Source of the DNA: Chloroflexota bacterium
GTDB lineage: Bacteria; Chloroflexota; Anaerolineae; Anaerolineales; Anaerolineaceae
Assembly: GCA_012517865.1 (NCBI GenBank)
Contig: JAAYUC010000041.1
Coordinates: forward strand, 1 to 35,238
Reading direction: 5' to 3'
DNA: 35,238 nt
In this document: piece after piece, positions 1-7,583 of the stretch
How positions within the stretch are numbered: the first letter of the stretch is position 1
Layout: each line of letters starts with the position of its first letter
Made by a program: the position numbers and the translations under genes
Notes under the pieces: model-generated
The model's database searches: none
What the model was told of the DNA's origin: nothing
What the model saw: the letters and a program-made list of their open reading frames with translations, nothing else

Positions 1-129
1 CTGCGCTTTAAGGCAGTGGGGGCAGGCAGCACCGAGCTTATCCTGATTTTTGCCAGCTCACCGGATGCGAGCCCGGCGATGAGCGCCCAAAGTTTCAGCG
101 TCAGCGTGGAAGTAGTGAAGGGGAACTAA
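1..129 (+). CDS. C-terminal end of an unidentified protein, possibly chagasin-like
   Basis: An open frame runs from the first base to a TAA at 127-129 and gives the last 42 residues of a plus-strand gene whose start is outside the window. The tail has alternating hydrophobic beta-strand character: an RFKAVGAGSTEL segment, then a strand LILIF, then a final strand FSVSVEVV. This resembles the last strands of the chagasin / I42 cysteine-protease inhibitor fold, where F-x-A-x-x-x-G-x-x-x-L is followed by a Pro-containing loop and a terminal F-x-V-x-V strand. The match is by eye on a short piece, and any Ig-like beta-sandwich tail could look similar. It converges on the permease gene at 221-1996. 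Confidence 0.45.
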   Translation: MRFKAVGAGSTELILIFASSPDASPAMSAQSFSVSVEVVKGN

Positions 130-161
130 AATCGCGGGCGGGGTTATCCCCAGGGACAAAC

Positions 162-191
162 AAAAAAGCCGGACAAAAGTTCTTGTCCGGC
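162..191 (-). terminator. Rho-independent terminator of the permease gene
   Basis: A perfect 9-bp stem (GCCGGACAA at 168-176 paired with TTGTCCGGC at 183-191) with a 6-nt loop is followed, on the minus strand, by six T residues (162-167). It sits about 30 nt past the stop of the 221-1996 gene. On the plus strand no T tract follows, so it is mainly a minus-strand terminator. Confidence 0.85.
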
Positions 192-220
192 ATTATTGAT
201 TCCATCAGAGTTCCGCAAAC

Positions 221-1996
221 TTAAAACGGCCAGAGAACCGGCACCAGCAGCATAGAAATCCCAAATATCAGGATGGTCAGCAGCGACCCGACCTTCACAA
301 AGTCCATAAACCGGTAGTTGCCCGGGCCGTAAACCATCATACAGGCCGGCTCCAGCGGGGTGATGTACGATGTCGCCGCGCCAACCGCGATCATCATGGC
401 GAATGTGCGCGGATTCAACCCCAACTGCAGCGCGGTCTCAATGGCAATAGGCAGCACAACCACAGCAGCGGCCTGATTGGACATCGGCTGCGTCAGAATC
501 ATCGCCAACAGGAAGAATCCCGCCAGAAGGGCGTACGCGTGCCCTGTGCCAATCCAATTTACCAGCTGGCCAGCCAGATAAGAAGCCAAACCGGAGGTAT
601 CCATGGCCTTACCCAGCGCCAGCATGCAGCCAATAAGAATCAGCGCGCTCCAGTTCATGCTCTTATACGCCTCGGCAGGCGTGATGCAGCGGGTCACAAA
701 TATCAGCAGGGCGCCTATCATCGTGGAGACCGCCAAAGGCAGCACGTTGGCCGCTGCCAGCCCAACGCTCAACACAAATATTATCAGCGCGTAGGGCGCC
801 TTTTTGGTATTTTTGGGTTCCTCAATTGTGTCGCTGATAATTCTGAAGTTATCGCCGTTTTCAAGACTGGCAATGGTTTCGGGGTCGCCGTGGATGAGCA
901 TCTGGTCGCCCACCTGCAGGCGTTCGTTCAGCAAACGTTCGCGCAGCACCTTGCCGCGGCGCTGAATGCCAAGCACCTGGATGCCAAAGCGTTTTCGCAA
1001 GCTCAGGCCGCGCAGCGTCTGGCCTACCAGGCTGGAGCTGGGCAGCAGCACGACTTCCGCCATGCTGTATTTCTTCTTGATAGATTCAGGCAGTTCTTCA
1101 TCCGGCGTGCTGGTAAAACGCACCACTTTGTGGTCGTTCAGCGCGAATATCCCTTCACGGCCGCCGTTCAGCACCAGTTGGTCGCCGACACGCAATTTGG
1201 TTTTTGGGGTCGGCTTAATTTCGCCTTCTCCGGGGCGTTCAATATTGATAATGGAGATATCATACTCATCGCGCAGGCCCAGCTGCCGGATTTCTTTATC
1301 AACCCATGGGGATTTTTTGGGAATTTCCACCTCGGCGTAATAATGCGTATCCCGCGGGAGCGTTTTGTCGTGATTTTCCAATTCGCGCTCGGGGATAATT
1401 TTCCGACCGATAAAAAACATGTACAACAGACCCACTGCCAGGATTGGAATTCCAACCGGGGTCAGCTCAAAAATCCCCATAGGTTCCAGACCGTAAGATG
1501 TGAGCAGCCCGCTGACCACCAGGTTGGTTGAGGTCGCGATAGCTGTCATCGAGCTGGAGAGGATGGCGGCAAAAGCCATGGACATCAGCATCTTGGAGGG
1601 ATGCTGTTTCAGTTTTTTGGAGACGCTCAGGGTAACCGGCAGAAAGAAAGCGGTGGAAGCAGTGTTGCTGGTAAAGGACCCCATGCCGGCCGTCGCCAGG
1701 GAAACAATCCAGAACAGGCGGTTTTTATCCTCGCCCACCCGCTCCACAATCCGGCGGGTGACCATCTGCACAAAACCGGTCTTAATCAGCGCGGTGGTGA
1801 GCAGCAGCAAGCCAAGCGTTTTTATGGCGGTTTCGGAACCAAAGCCCAGAATGCCTTCCTCGGGGGTAAGGATGCCGGTCACCACCAGCGAGACCATAAT
1901 GCCAATGCCAATGACATCCGCTGGCAGGGCATCCAGCGCGAAGAGGATAATCGCGATGAAGATAATCACGAGCAGCAAAATCATCGGTAAAGTCAT
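221..1996 (-). CDS. SLC13/DASS-type membrane permease with two RCK_C domains
   Basis: This 591-residue integral membrane protein has hydrophobic segments in the first ~200 and last ~190 residues, separated by a soluble insert (about 205-400). The insert carries two TrkA_C/RCK_C-like domains, visible as two repeats ending in LRVGDQLVLNG and LQVGDQMLIHG. The two halves of the transporter core carry SNT-type sodium/anion binding signatures (TSNTAST near residue 110 and QPMSNQAAA near 505). Members of this family carry divalent anions such as sulfate or dicarboxylates, usually with sodium. Substrate cannot be read from the sequence. The RCK_C insert probably senses a cytosolic ligand. An AGGTG Shine-Dalgarno-like element precedes the ATG, and a terminator follows the stop. 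It reads as a single-gene unit, with 98 nt to the upstream gene. Confidence 0.9.
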   Translation of the reverse strand: MTLPMILLLVIIFIAIILFALDALPADVIGIGIMVSLVVTGILTPEEGILGFGSETAIKTLGLLLLTTALIKTGFVQMVTRRIVERVGEDKNRLFWIVSLATAGMGSFTSNTASTAFFLPVTLSVSKKLKQHPSKMLMSMAFAAILSSSMTAIATSTNLVVSGLLTSYGLEPMGIFELTPVGIPILAVGLLYMFFIGRKIIPERELENHDKTLPRDTHYYAEVEIPKKSPWVDKEIRQLGLRDEYDISIINIERPGEGEIKPTPKTKLRVGDQLVLNGGREGIFALNDHKVVRFTSTPDEELPESIKKKYSMAEVVLLPSSSLVGQTLRGLSLRKRFGIQVLGIQRRGKVLRERLLNERLQVGDQMLIHGDPETIASLENGDNFRIISDTIEEPKNTKKAPYALIIFVLSVGLAAANVLPLAVSTMIGALLIFVTRCITPAEAYKSMNWSALILIGCMLALGKAMDTSGLASYLAGQLVNWIGTGHAYALLAGFFLLAMILTQPMSNQAAAVVVLPIAIETALQLGLNPRTFAMMIAVGAATSYITPLEPACMMVYGPGNYRFMDFVKVGSLLTILIFGISMLLVPVLWPF

Positions 1997-2094
1997 TACG
2001 GCACCTGTGTTGTTTTTGAGTTTCGCCGGGTTTTAAGCCCTGAAAGACTGTCACACGGAAGCGACTCAGTGATTTTACCGCAAAAGAGCTGTTT

Positions 2095-2883
2095 TTAGGT
2101 CAGCACAGGAGCCGCGGCTGGGAAGCGGGCCTGAAAACGATTGAGAATGTCCACAAACTCCGATGATATCCGCTCGCGGGCTTCCCGCTCAATCCAGGCC
2201 GGGATGCTGCCAAAGAAAGCCTGCGCCATGCCGCCGGCAATGCAAGCGATGGTGTCGGTATCCCCGCCAATGGAGACGGCCAGGCGGATGGTGTGCTCGT
2301 AATCTTCACCTTCCAGGAACACACTGATGGCTTCCGGGATGGAACCCTGACAGGTCTCGTCGAATTGATTGATTTGGCGAATGCTTTCGACAGGGCGCGA
2401 AAGGTCATAGCCATAGCGGCCGGTAATTTCGCGCTTTATCTCTGGTTTTGAGGCCCCACTGCGCGCCATATAGATGACCTGGGCAGCGGCGAGCGCGCCT
2501 TTAATGCCCTCCGGGTGGTTGTGAGTTACCTCCGCGCTGCGGCGCGCTTCCGCCAGGGTCTCTTCCAGACTGTCGAAGGCGAAACCCACCGGGCTGACGC
2601 GCATTGCCGAGCCATTCCCATAGCTGTTGTAGGGTTTGGGGTCGTCGGCATAAATCCAATGCCAGAAATTTCCGCCGTAACCGCGCCCCTCATACCTGCG
2701 GGCGAAGTCCTGGTATGTCGCGGTGTAATCCCCTTTACCCAGCAGGACCTTGGCAGTGGCAAAAGTCAGCACGCTGTCGTCTGTGAAGGTGGAACCGGCC
2801 GAAAAAAGCGGAAAAGCGACGGTGCGTTGGTTGTCAAACTCGAAGACCGAGCCGACAATATCGCCAATGACTGCTCCTATCAT
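2095..2883 (-). CDS. ADP-ribosylglycohydrolase family protein (DraG-like)
   Basis: The 262-residue protein has the family hallmarks: an N-terminal GAVIGDIVGS, a TDDSVLT metal-binding motif near residue 35, NGSAMRVSPVGF in the middle, and GGDTDTIACIAGGMAQAFFG near 205-225, whose Asp residues bind the dinuclear Mg/Mn centre. The family removes ADP-ribose from Arg, Ser or nucleic-acid substrates, or acts on small ADP-ribose conjugates. The substrate here is unknown. The third residue of the first motif is Ser (TDDS) instead of the common Thr, a conservative variant. The ATG follows a strong AAAGGGGG Shine-Dalgarno, 16 nt after the stop of the HD gene, so the two are very likely co-transcribed. 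No nitrogenase genes are nearby, so a DraG role in nitrogen fixation is not supported. Confidence 0.9.
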   Translation of the reverse strand: MIGAVIGDIVGSVFEFDNQRTVAFPLFSAGSTFTDDSVLTFATAKVLLGKGDYTATYQDFARRYEGRGYGGNFWHWIYADDPKPYNSYGNGSAMRVSPVGFAFDSLEETLAEARRSAEVTHNHPEGIKGALAAAQVIYMARSGASKPEIKREITGRYGYDLSRPVESIRQINQFDETCQGSIPEAISVFLEGEDYEHTIRLAVSIGGDTDTIACIAGGMAQAFFGSIPAWIEREARERISSEFVDILNRFQARFPAAAPVLT

Positions 2884-2899
2884 CTTTACCCCCTTTGTG

Positions 2900-3544
2900 C
2901 TAACGTTCCCCGCGGCATTCGGCCTGAAGTTCCGCGTAAAACGCCGTCAGGAAGGCGTGGCGGTGTTCCGCGATGGCTTTGCCGGTCGGGGTGAAGAGCT
3001 GGTCTTTTACCTTGCGCAGCTTAAATAGATATTCATGATAAGAGCTGTGCGGCTCATCCGCTTCTTTTTTTCCTTCGCGCAAAAAGCGTTCAGAGGGTTC
3101 GTAGTAAGAAGGCTGACCCGCCAGCGCGGCAAAGGCTATCGTGCGAGCGGCGCCAATCGCGCCCAGCACGTCCAGCTTATCCGCGTCGTAAAGGCATTTG
3201 GCTTCCAAAGTCTGCGGGCGCTCGCCCTGATGGCGGTAGCGGTGCGCGCGAATGCAGTGCTGTACAGCCGCGATGCGTTCCGGCTGCCAGCCTTCGGCCG
3301 CGAGCACCTCCCCGGCAAACCGGGCGGAGGTCAGGTGGTGCCCAAGGCGTTCCTGGCCGTCTCCGCCGGGCGCCGAGCCGACCGAATCATGCAGCAGCGC
3401 CGCCGCCCGCACAATTTCCAGGTCCGCTCCTTCAGCGCGAGCGATTTTCTCCGCGAGGTGGTAGACCCGCAGAACGTGGTCAAAGTCGTGCACAGGGTCG
3501 GCAGAAGCATACCATGCGCGTGCCTGTTCAATTGTTATAGCCAT
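2900..3544 (-). CDS. HD-domain phosphohydrolase
   Basis: The 214-residue protein has an HD metal-binding set: HDFDHVLRVYHLA near residue 18 (first His), LLHDS near 50 (His-Asp), a further IRAHRYR region near 105, and CLYDADKLDVLGAIG near 130 (Asp). The overall layout resembles the uncharacterised YedJ-like HD hydrolases, which act on phosphorylated small molecules or nucleotides. No Shine-Dalgarno is present. Instead TATAAT lies exactly 6 nt upstream of the ATG, which predicts a leaderless message. The ADP-ribosylglycohydrolase follows after 16 nt, so both may work on related nucleotide or ADP-ribose compounds, although that link rests only on gene order. Confidence 0.85.
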   Translation of the reverse strand: MAITIEQARAWYASADPVHDFDHVLRVYHLAEKIARAEGADLEIVRAAALLHDSVGSAPGGDGQERLGHHLTSARFAGEVLAAEGWQPERIAAVQHCIRAHRYRHQGERPQTLEAKCLYDADKLDVLGAIGAARTIAFAALAGQPSYYEPSERFLREGKKEADEPHSSYHEYLFKLRKVKDQLFTPTGKAIAEHRHAFLTAFYAELQAECRGER

Positions 3545-3550
3545 GTCGGG

Positions 3551-3556
3551 ATTATA
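3551..3556 (-). promoter_or_regulatory. -10 box predicting a leaderless start for the HD gene
   Basis: The minus strand reads TATAAT followed by CCCGAC and then the ATG at 3544. The 6-nt distance places the expected transcription start at or next to the initiation codon. I could not find a convincing -35 hexamer at 16-18 nt, and the site lies just past the end of the small membrane-protein gene. Confidence 0.55.
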
Positions 3557-3561
3557 CCGCC

Positions 3562-3762
3562 TCAGGCGAAGATAATGCGGATATAGCCAAAAAGCCAGCC
3601 AAACAGAAGCAGCACCCCCAGGACAACGAAAATGACTTTGATAACCTTCCAGGCAACCTTGAAGACTCCCCGCAGGACAAAGATGATAGCCAGCGCGCCC
3701 AGAGCAATAATCAGCAGATTATTGAACTGCCTGATAAATTCGAGGTCAAAGAGTGATTCCAT
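3562..3762 (-). CDS. Small membrane protein of unknown function
   Basis: This 66-residue protein has two hydrophobic stretches, about residues 15-30 (LLIIALGALAIIFVL) and 38-64 (VIKVIFVVLGVLLLFGWLFGYIRIIF), with Lys/Arg residues between them. That fits a hairpin membrane protein. I do not recognise a family. The ATG is 3 nt after the stop of the imidazolonepropionase gene with a weak GGTGG upstream, so it is probably translated from the same message. No function is suggested. Confidence 0.6.
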   Translation of the reverse strand: MESLFDLEFIRQFNNLLIIALGALAIIFVLRGVFKVAWKVIKVIFVVLGVLLLFGWLFGYIRIIFA

Positions 3763-3765
3763 GCA

Positions 3766-5022
3766 TCAATCCACCGGATAAACGACACCTTTCTTGATAA
3801 CAGTGGATACAAGATTCGTGCCGTACCGATAACTGAGCATACGGTAGTCCGGGATGCGCAGGATGAGCAGGTCAGCCTGTTTTCCCGGGGTAATGGAGCC
3901 GATTTGGTCGTCCAGCCCCAGCGCTGCAGCAGCATTGATGGTCGCGGCAGCCAGTGCTTCCGCGGGGGTGAGTTTGAGATAGCGGCAGGCCAGCGCTTGA
4001 ATGAACTGCATGGATTCGTTCCAGCTTGTGCCCGGGTTCAGGTCCGTGGCCAGCGCCAGGATGCCGCCAGCGGAAATAATCCCGCGGGCGGGGGTGTATT
4101 CCTTTTGCGCCAGGCCAAAAGGCGTGCCCGGCAGGGAGACTGCCGCGGTCTGCGAGCTGCCCAGCCGGCGAATATCTTCCGCGGAGGTTTTTACCAGGTG
4201 GTCCGCCGATACCGCGCCCAATTCCACCGCCAGGCTGGCGCCGCCCAGATTGGCGAACTCGTCAGCATGCAGCTTGAGCGGGAAACCCAAATCCCGCGCC
4301 GCTGTCAGAATTTCGCGGGTCTGCCCCAGGTCGAACACGCCTTGTTCGCAAAACACATCCACAAAGGGCAGAGGACGTTCGGGTGCCCGCCCTTGCCACC
4401 AGCTTTTCAGTTCCGGCAGGGCCTGGGAGGTCAGAAAGCGCACATAACCGGCGGTATCGCCGTTGAATTCAGGCGGCACCGCGTGCGCGCCCATATAGGT
4501 GGGGATAATTTGCAGCGGACCTTCCTCATCCAGCCGCAGCAAGACCTCCATCTGCTTGCACTCAGTTTCCAGGTCCAGGCCGTAGCCGGTCTTGGCTTCC
4601 AGCGTGGTGGTGCCGTGCCGGAACGCGGCTTGGGCGCGCGGGCGGGTTTCCTCCAGCAGCTGTTCCAGGCTGGCAGCGCGGGTGGCTTTCAGCGTCGCGG
4701 CGATGCCCCCGCCAGCAGCCATGATTTCCATATAAGTTTTGCCCTGCAGGCGCATTTCAAACTCGTCGGCGCGGTCTCCCGCCCAGACCAGATGGGTGTG
4801 CGGGTCCACAAAGCCGGGCAGGACGGCGCCGCCGCCGGCATCCAGCAGGTTCGCTTCCGGATGCTGCAGCAGCAGTTCCGCGGGCGCGCCGACCGAAATT
4901 ATTCGTTCGCCGTCCAGCAGCACCGCGCCGTGGGGAATGGGATTGAGCGTTCCCAGGGCGCTGCCGCGCTGAGCCGAGGGGGTCAATTGGTATACAAAGG
5001 AGGTGTTATGGATGAGCAGCAT
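3766..5022 (-). CDS. hutI: Imidazolonepropionase
   Basis: The 418-residue amidohydrolase converts 4-imidazolone-5-propanoate to N-formimino-L-glutamate, the third step of histidine degradation. It shows the metal site PGFVDPHTHLVWAGDR (two His), then the family signature region GGGIAATLKATR and the TTTLEAKTGYGLD segment, a later metal His in LKLHADEF, and the Asp in ATDLNPGTSWNES. Length matches the usual 400-420 residues. No hutH, hutU or formimidoylglutamate hydrolase gene is in the window, so the rest of the pathway must be elsewhere. The start has no Shine-Dalgarno but has TACAAT 6 nt upstream. The small membrane protein gene follows 3 nt after its stop. Confidence 0.95.
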   Translation of the reverse strand: MLLIHNTSFVYQLTPSAQRGSALGTLNPIPHGAVLLDGERIISVGAPAELLLQHPEANLLDAGGGAVLPGFVDPHTHLVWAGDRADEFEMRLQGKTYMEIMAAGGGIAATLKATRAASLEQLLEETRPRAQAAFRHGTTTLEAKTGYGLDLETECKQMEVLLRLDEEGPLQIIPTYMGAHAVPPEFNGDTAGYVRFLTSQALPELKSWWQGRAPERPLPFVDVFCEQGVFDLGQTREILTAARDLGFPLKLHADEFANLGGASLAVELGAVSADHLVKTSAEDIRRLGSSQTAAVSLPGTPFGLAQKEYTPARGIISAGGILALATDLNPGTSWNESMQFIQALACRYLKLTPAEALAAATINAAAALGLDDQIGSITPGKQADLLILRIPDYRMLSYRYGTNLVSTVIKKGVVYPVD

Positions 5023-5028
5023 ACTGCT

Positions 5029-5034
5029 ATTGTA
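5029..5034 (-). promoter_or_regulatory. -10 box predicting a leaderless start for hutI
   Basis: On the minus strand TACAAT is followed by AGCAGT and then the ATG at 5022. The spacing is identical to that at the other three leaderless candidates. The box lies in the 33-nt gap after the histidine kinase gene. No good -35 was seen. Confidence 0.5.
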
Positions 5035-5055
5035 CCGGATGTTGCATCTGGCAGA

Positions 5056-6450
5056 TTAGTCTTCACAAGACTTAGCGCAAGCAATGCTCACGATAATCGT
5101 GGTACCCTGGTCTTTTCCTGAAGAACGGGCTTCGATGCGGCAGCCCTGCGCCTCGGTGAGCGCTTTGGAGATTGCCAGCCCCAGCCCCATTTTGCCGCGG
5201 TTCGCCGAGCGGGCTTTATCCACCTGGTAAAATCGCTCGAAGATGTAAGGCAAATCTTCCGGTTCAATCCCAGCACCAGTGTCTTCCACCACCAGGCGAA
5301 CCATTTCGTCTTGTTCTGCGCGCAGAAGGATGCGCCCGCCTGGAGGGGTGTATCGCAGAGCATTTTCCACTAGATTTTTTAGCACTTGCAGCATGCGCCC
5401 TTCATCTACCTCAACCTGGCATAGCGCCAGCGGTATTTCCAATACCAGCGCAATACCCTGCCGCAAAGCGATAGGCTGATAAGTTGCAAACATTTTTCTA
5501 AGCAGCTGTGCCGGGTCGAGCCTGGTTTTCTGAAAATCCAACCCACCGGCTTCGACCTGTGAGAGTGTGGTCAGGTCTCCAACCATGCGGCGCAGATGCT
5601 CAATCTCCGTTTTAATGATGCCAATGCGTTCGGGAGTCATTTGAATGTCACCGTCTTCGAGCATCTCGATATATCCCGAGATAATCTGCAGCGGGGTGCT
5701 CAGGTCGTGGGTGATATCAGCGACCAGGCGTTTGCGTTCGGCGTCACCGCGTGCAAGATCCGCGCTCATCTGGTTAAAGCTGCGCGTAAGCTGCCCTAAT
5801 TCATCCTGGGAGGTTACAGGGAGCTGTTTTCCAAGCTCTCCTTGCGCCACCCGCACAGAAGCCTCGGTAAGTCTTTGAACCGGTTGATTGATGCGGCCTG
5901 CCAGGAGCATTCCCAGCAGGATGGCAGTACCCATGCCGACCACAGCAGCCAGCCCAATCGCCAGGCGTGTACTCTGGATATATCGTCGCTCTTCTGGTTT
6001 CAGGTCAAACTTTGAGACCGGGTCCCGTATGATGTATGCGACCACCTGCCCATCGACCTTGACCGCTTCTGCGTCCTTCAGGCGCTCAGATGGAATGATG
6101 TCTCCCACGTCATAACCCGGATTAGGTAAAAGGGCGCGCCCGTTAGCATCCACAAGTCCGGCAATTCCGCGAGGAACGCCATATTCTGGCGCCTGAGGAA
6201 AACCTATGGAATTCTGCGGAGGTGCGGTAAATTGGGTGTCCAGATAGTATTCAAAGAAACCGTTCAAGCTTCGATTATTGCTGTAATAGGCGCTTACGGA
6301 TTCAGAAAGCTGCGCCACCTGCTGGTCAGTAAACATATTCAGCAGTGACTGATTCGAAGTAAATTGGGTAACCATAACCATGATGGCGATAGTGACCAGC
6401 GCTACCGCAAGGTAGGACAGGATGAGTTTACTTTTCAAAGAGTGTTTCAT
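5056..6450 (-). CDS. Sensor histidine kinase with HAMP domain
   Basis: The 464-residue membrane kinase has one transmembrane segment at about 8-29 and a second at 162-185, enclosing an extracytoplasmic sensor of about 130 residues. A HAMP domain (186-238) follows. The HisKA domain has the phosphorylatable His248 in ITHDLSTPL, and the HATPase_c domain shows the N box (359-363), DTGAGI (390-395), the F box ERFYQ (405-409) and GLGLA (422-426). All catalytic boxes are intact. The sensor region has no family I can name. The gene overlaps the response regulator by 4 nt (ATGA), so they form a translationally coupled pair. The signal sensed and the target genes cannot be read from the sequence. Confidence 0.93.
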   Translation of the reverse strand: MKHSLKSKLILSYLAVALVTIAIMVMVTQFTSNQSLLNMFTDQQVAQLSESVSAYYSNNRSLNGFFEYYLDTQFTAPPQNSIGFPQAPEYGVPRGIAGLVDANGRALLPNPGYDVGDIIPSERLKDAEAVKVDGQVVAYIIRDPVSKFDLKPEERRYIQSTRLAIGLAAVVGMGTAILLGMLLAGRINQPVQRLTEASVRVAQGELGKQLPVTSQDELGQLTRSFNQMSADLARGDAERKRLVADITHDLSTPLQIISGYIEMLEDGDIQMTPERIGIIKTEIEHLRRMVGDLTTLSQVEAGGLDFQKTRLDPAQLLRKMFATYQPIALRQGIALVLEIPLALCQVEVDEGRMLQVLKNLVENALRYTPPGGRILLRAEQDEMVRLVVEDTGAGIEPEDLPYIFERFYQVDKARSANRGKMGLGLAISKALTEAQGCRIEARSSGKDQGTTIIVSIACAKSCED

Positions 6451-7136
6451 GATTCGTTCTCAAGAAAACGATACCCAATGCCAAATACCGTCTCAATGTA
6501 CTTTGGCTGCACCAGATCATCCTCCAGCTTAAGCCGCAGATTGTGTATATGTATCTTTATTGTCGATTCAGAGCCGGCAAAACCGTGGTCCATCAGGCGC
6601 AGACAAAGGTCTTCCCGTCTGACCACTTTTCCGCTCGATGTCATCAAAATATCCATAAGCAGAAACTCTAATGGGGTGAGTTCCACAATTTCACCCTGTT
6701 TGCGCAGTTCATGGCGGTCACGGTTCAAAGTCAGATCACCAATGGTAACTGACGGCTTTTCGCTTTCCGCGGGCACTGAGCGCCGCATCACTGCGCGGAT
6801 TCTCATTAAAAGTTCACGCAGTTTGAAAGGTTTGGTGATGTAGTCATCCGCCCCAAGCTCAAAACCGCGGATAATATCCGCTTCCTGCTGTTTCGCGGTA
6901 ATCATAATAACAGGCAGCTCGGATTCCGTGCGCAGACGGCTGAGAAATTGAAAACCATCCATACCTGGCATCATCACATCCAACAGGATAAGGTCCGGCC
7001 GCTCTTCCCGCACTTTTTCCATTGCTTCTTTGCCGTCGCTAGCCAGCGAAACAGAAAAGTTTTGGTTCAGTAAAAACTCCTGCAGCATCAGCTGCACATT
7101 GCGGGTGTCATCAACAACCAGTATTTTGCGTGTCAT
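6447..7136 (-). CDS. OmpR/PhoB-type response regulator
   Basis: The 229-residue regulator has an N-terminal receiver domain with the acidic pair D9/D10, phospho-acceptor Asp53 (LLDVMMPGMDG), Thr80 and Lys102 (YITKPF), all in the expected places. A C-terminal winged-helix DNA-binding domain (about 130-226) ends in YIETVFGIGYRFLE, typical of the OmpR group. It is the first gene of the two-component operon. The start codon is preceded by a TATAAT box only 6 nt away and has no Shine-Dalgarno, so the message is predicted to be leaderless. Confidence 0.95.
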   Translation of the reverse strand: MTRKILVVDDTRNVQLMLQEFLLNQNFSVSLASDGKEAMEKVREERPDLILLDVMMPGMDGFQFLSRLRTESELPVIMITAKQQEADIIRGFELGADDYITKPFKLRELLMRIRAVMRRSVPAESEKPSVTIGDLTLNRDRHELRKQGEIVELTPLEFLLMDILMTSSGKVVRREDLCLRLMDHGFAGSESTIKIHIHNLRLKLEDDLVQPKYIETVFGIGYRFLENES

Positions 7137-7142
7137 AAGCAG

Positions 7143-7171
7143 ATTATAGCGTCCTTTAATGCAGGTCTCAG
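7143..7171 (-). promoter_or_regulatory. Promoter of the two-component operon, leaderless
   Basis: The minus strand has CTGAGA (-35, 4 of 6 to TTGACA, 7166-7171), a 17-nt spacer and a perfect TATAAT (-10, 7143-7148). Then come CTGCTT and the ATG at 7136. The start of transcription should fall at or within 1-2 nt of the initiation codon. Of the four leaderless candidates this is the only one with a fair -35. Confidence 0.6.
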
Positions 7172-7453
7172 GTCATCATCATCGGACTTTAACGCGCAGG
7201 CTCCGAATTTGACATAGATGGCATGTCTGACGTGGAAATAGCGCCGAATTGGGTTCGCCATCTTCAATAAAGGCATTCGCGCTGCCGGACTGAGCAGGTG
7301 GAGGGTTTCAGCCCGGCAAACGAGGCTGTTGTATCCCCGGCCAGGCGCCACGATACTGCAAGGTGCCAGCACCAGGTTCGTAAAGGTTTTGTTTTGCAGT
7401 CGCGTTTTTTCCTGCCCTTTCATAAATCAGATAGATGCAGTGTATCTAAAGAG

Positions 7454-7483
7454 ATGACAATTTTCGTTTATCTATGGTATAGA
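7454..7483 (+). promoter_or_regulatory. Possible plus-strand promoter with no assigned gene
   Basis: ATGACA (7454-7459, 5 of 6 to the -35 consensus), an 18-nt spacer and TATAGA (7478-7483, 4 of 6) are present. The -10 overlaps a small inverted repeat, TCTATGGTATAGA (7471-7483). No plus-strand gene follows, only about 45 nt and then the strong hairpin at 7533-7556. It could drive a very short RNA or be chance. Confidence 0.2.
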
Positions 7484-7532
7484 AGCACTTACAAACGTCG
7501 AAAGAGTAAAGGCAGCGGTGCCTGATGCCAAA

Positions 7533-7556
7533 CAGGCGCGGCTGGTGCCGCGCCTG
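7533..7556 (-). terminator. Strong hairpin downstream of the FG-GAP gene
   Basis: A perfect 10-bp GC-rich stem (CAGGCGCGGC, loop TGGT, GCCGCGCCTG) lies 28 nt past the stop of the FG-GAP gene. On the minus strand only TTTGG follows, so the T tract is weak. It is probably the end of that transcript, by termination or by protection from exonucleases. Confidence 0.6.
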
Positions 7557-7583
7557 CAGAAAACAGTAAGGAACGCCGCGGGG

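Larger units (their letters stand above)
7137..7583. other. Intergenic stretch between response regulator and FG-GAP gene
   Basis: This 447-bp stretch holds the response regulator promoter at its left end and the FG-GAP terminator hairpin at its right end. The only open frame of note (96 codons, minus, 7133-7423) has no start signal and an unnatural composition and is not called. Apart from a weak plus-strand promoter-like pair at 7454-7483 I see nothing else in it. Confidence 0.6.

Noticed and set aside
539..1531. 330-codon plus-strand frame opposite the permease
   Set aside because: It lies entirely antisense to a clear SLC13 gene, is rich in Gln, His and Arg as expected from reversed codons, and has no start signal.
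7133..7423. 96-codon minus-strand frame ending in an ATGA overlap with the response regulator
   Set aside because: No Shine-Dalgarno or -10 box precedes its ATG, its composition is not protein-like, and the response regulator promoter lies inside it.
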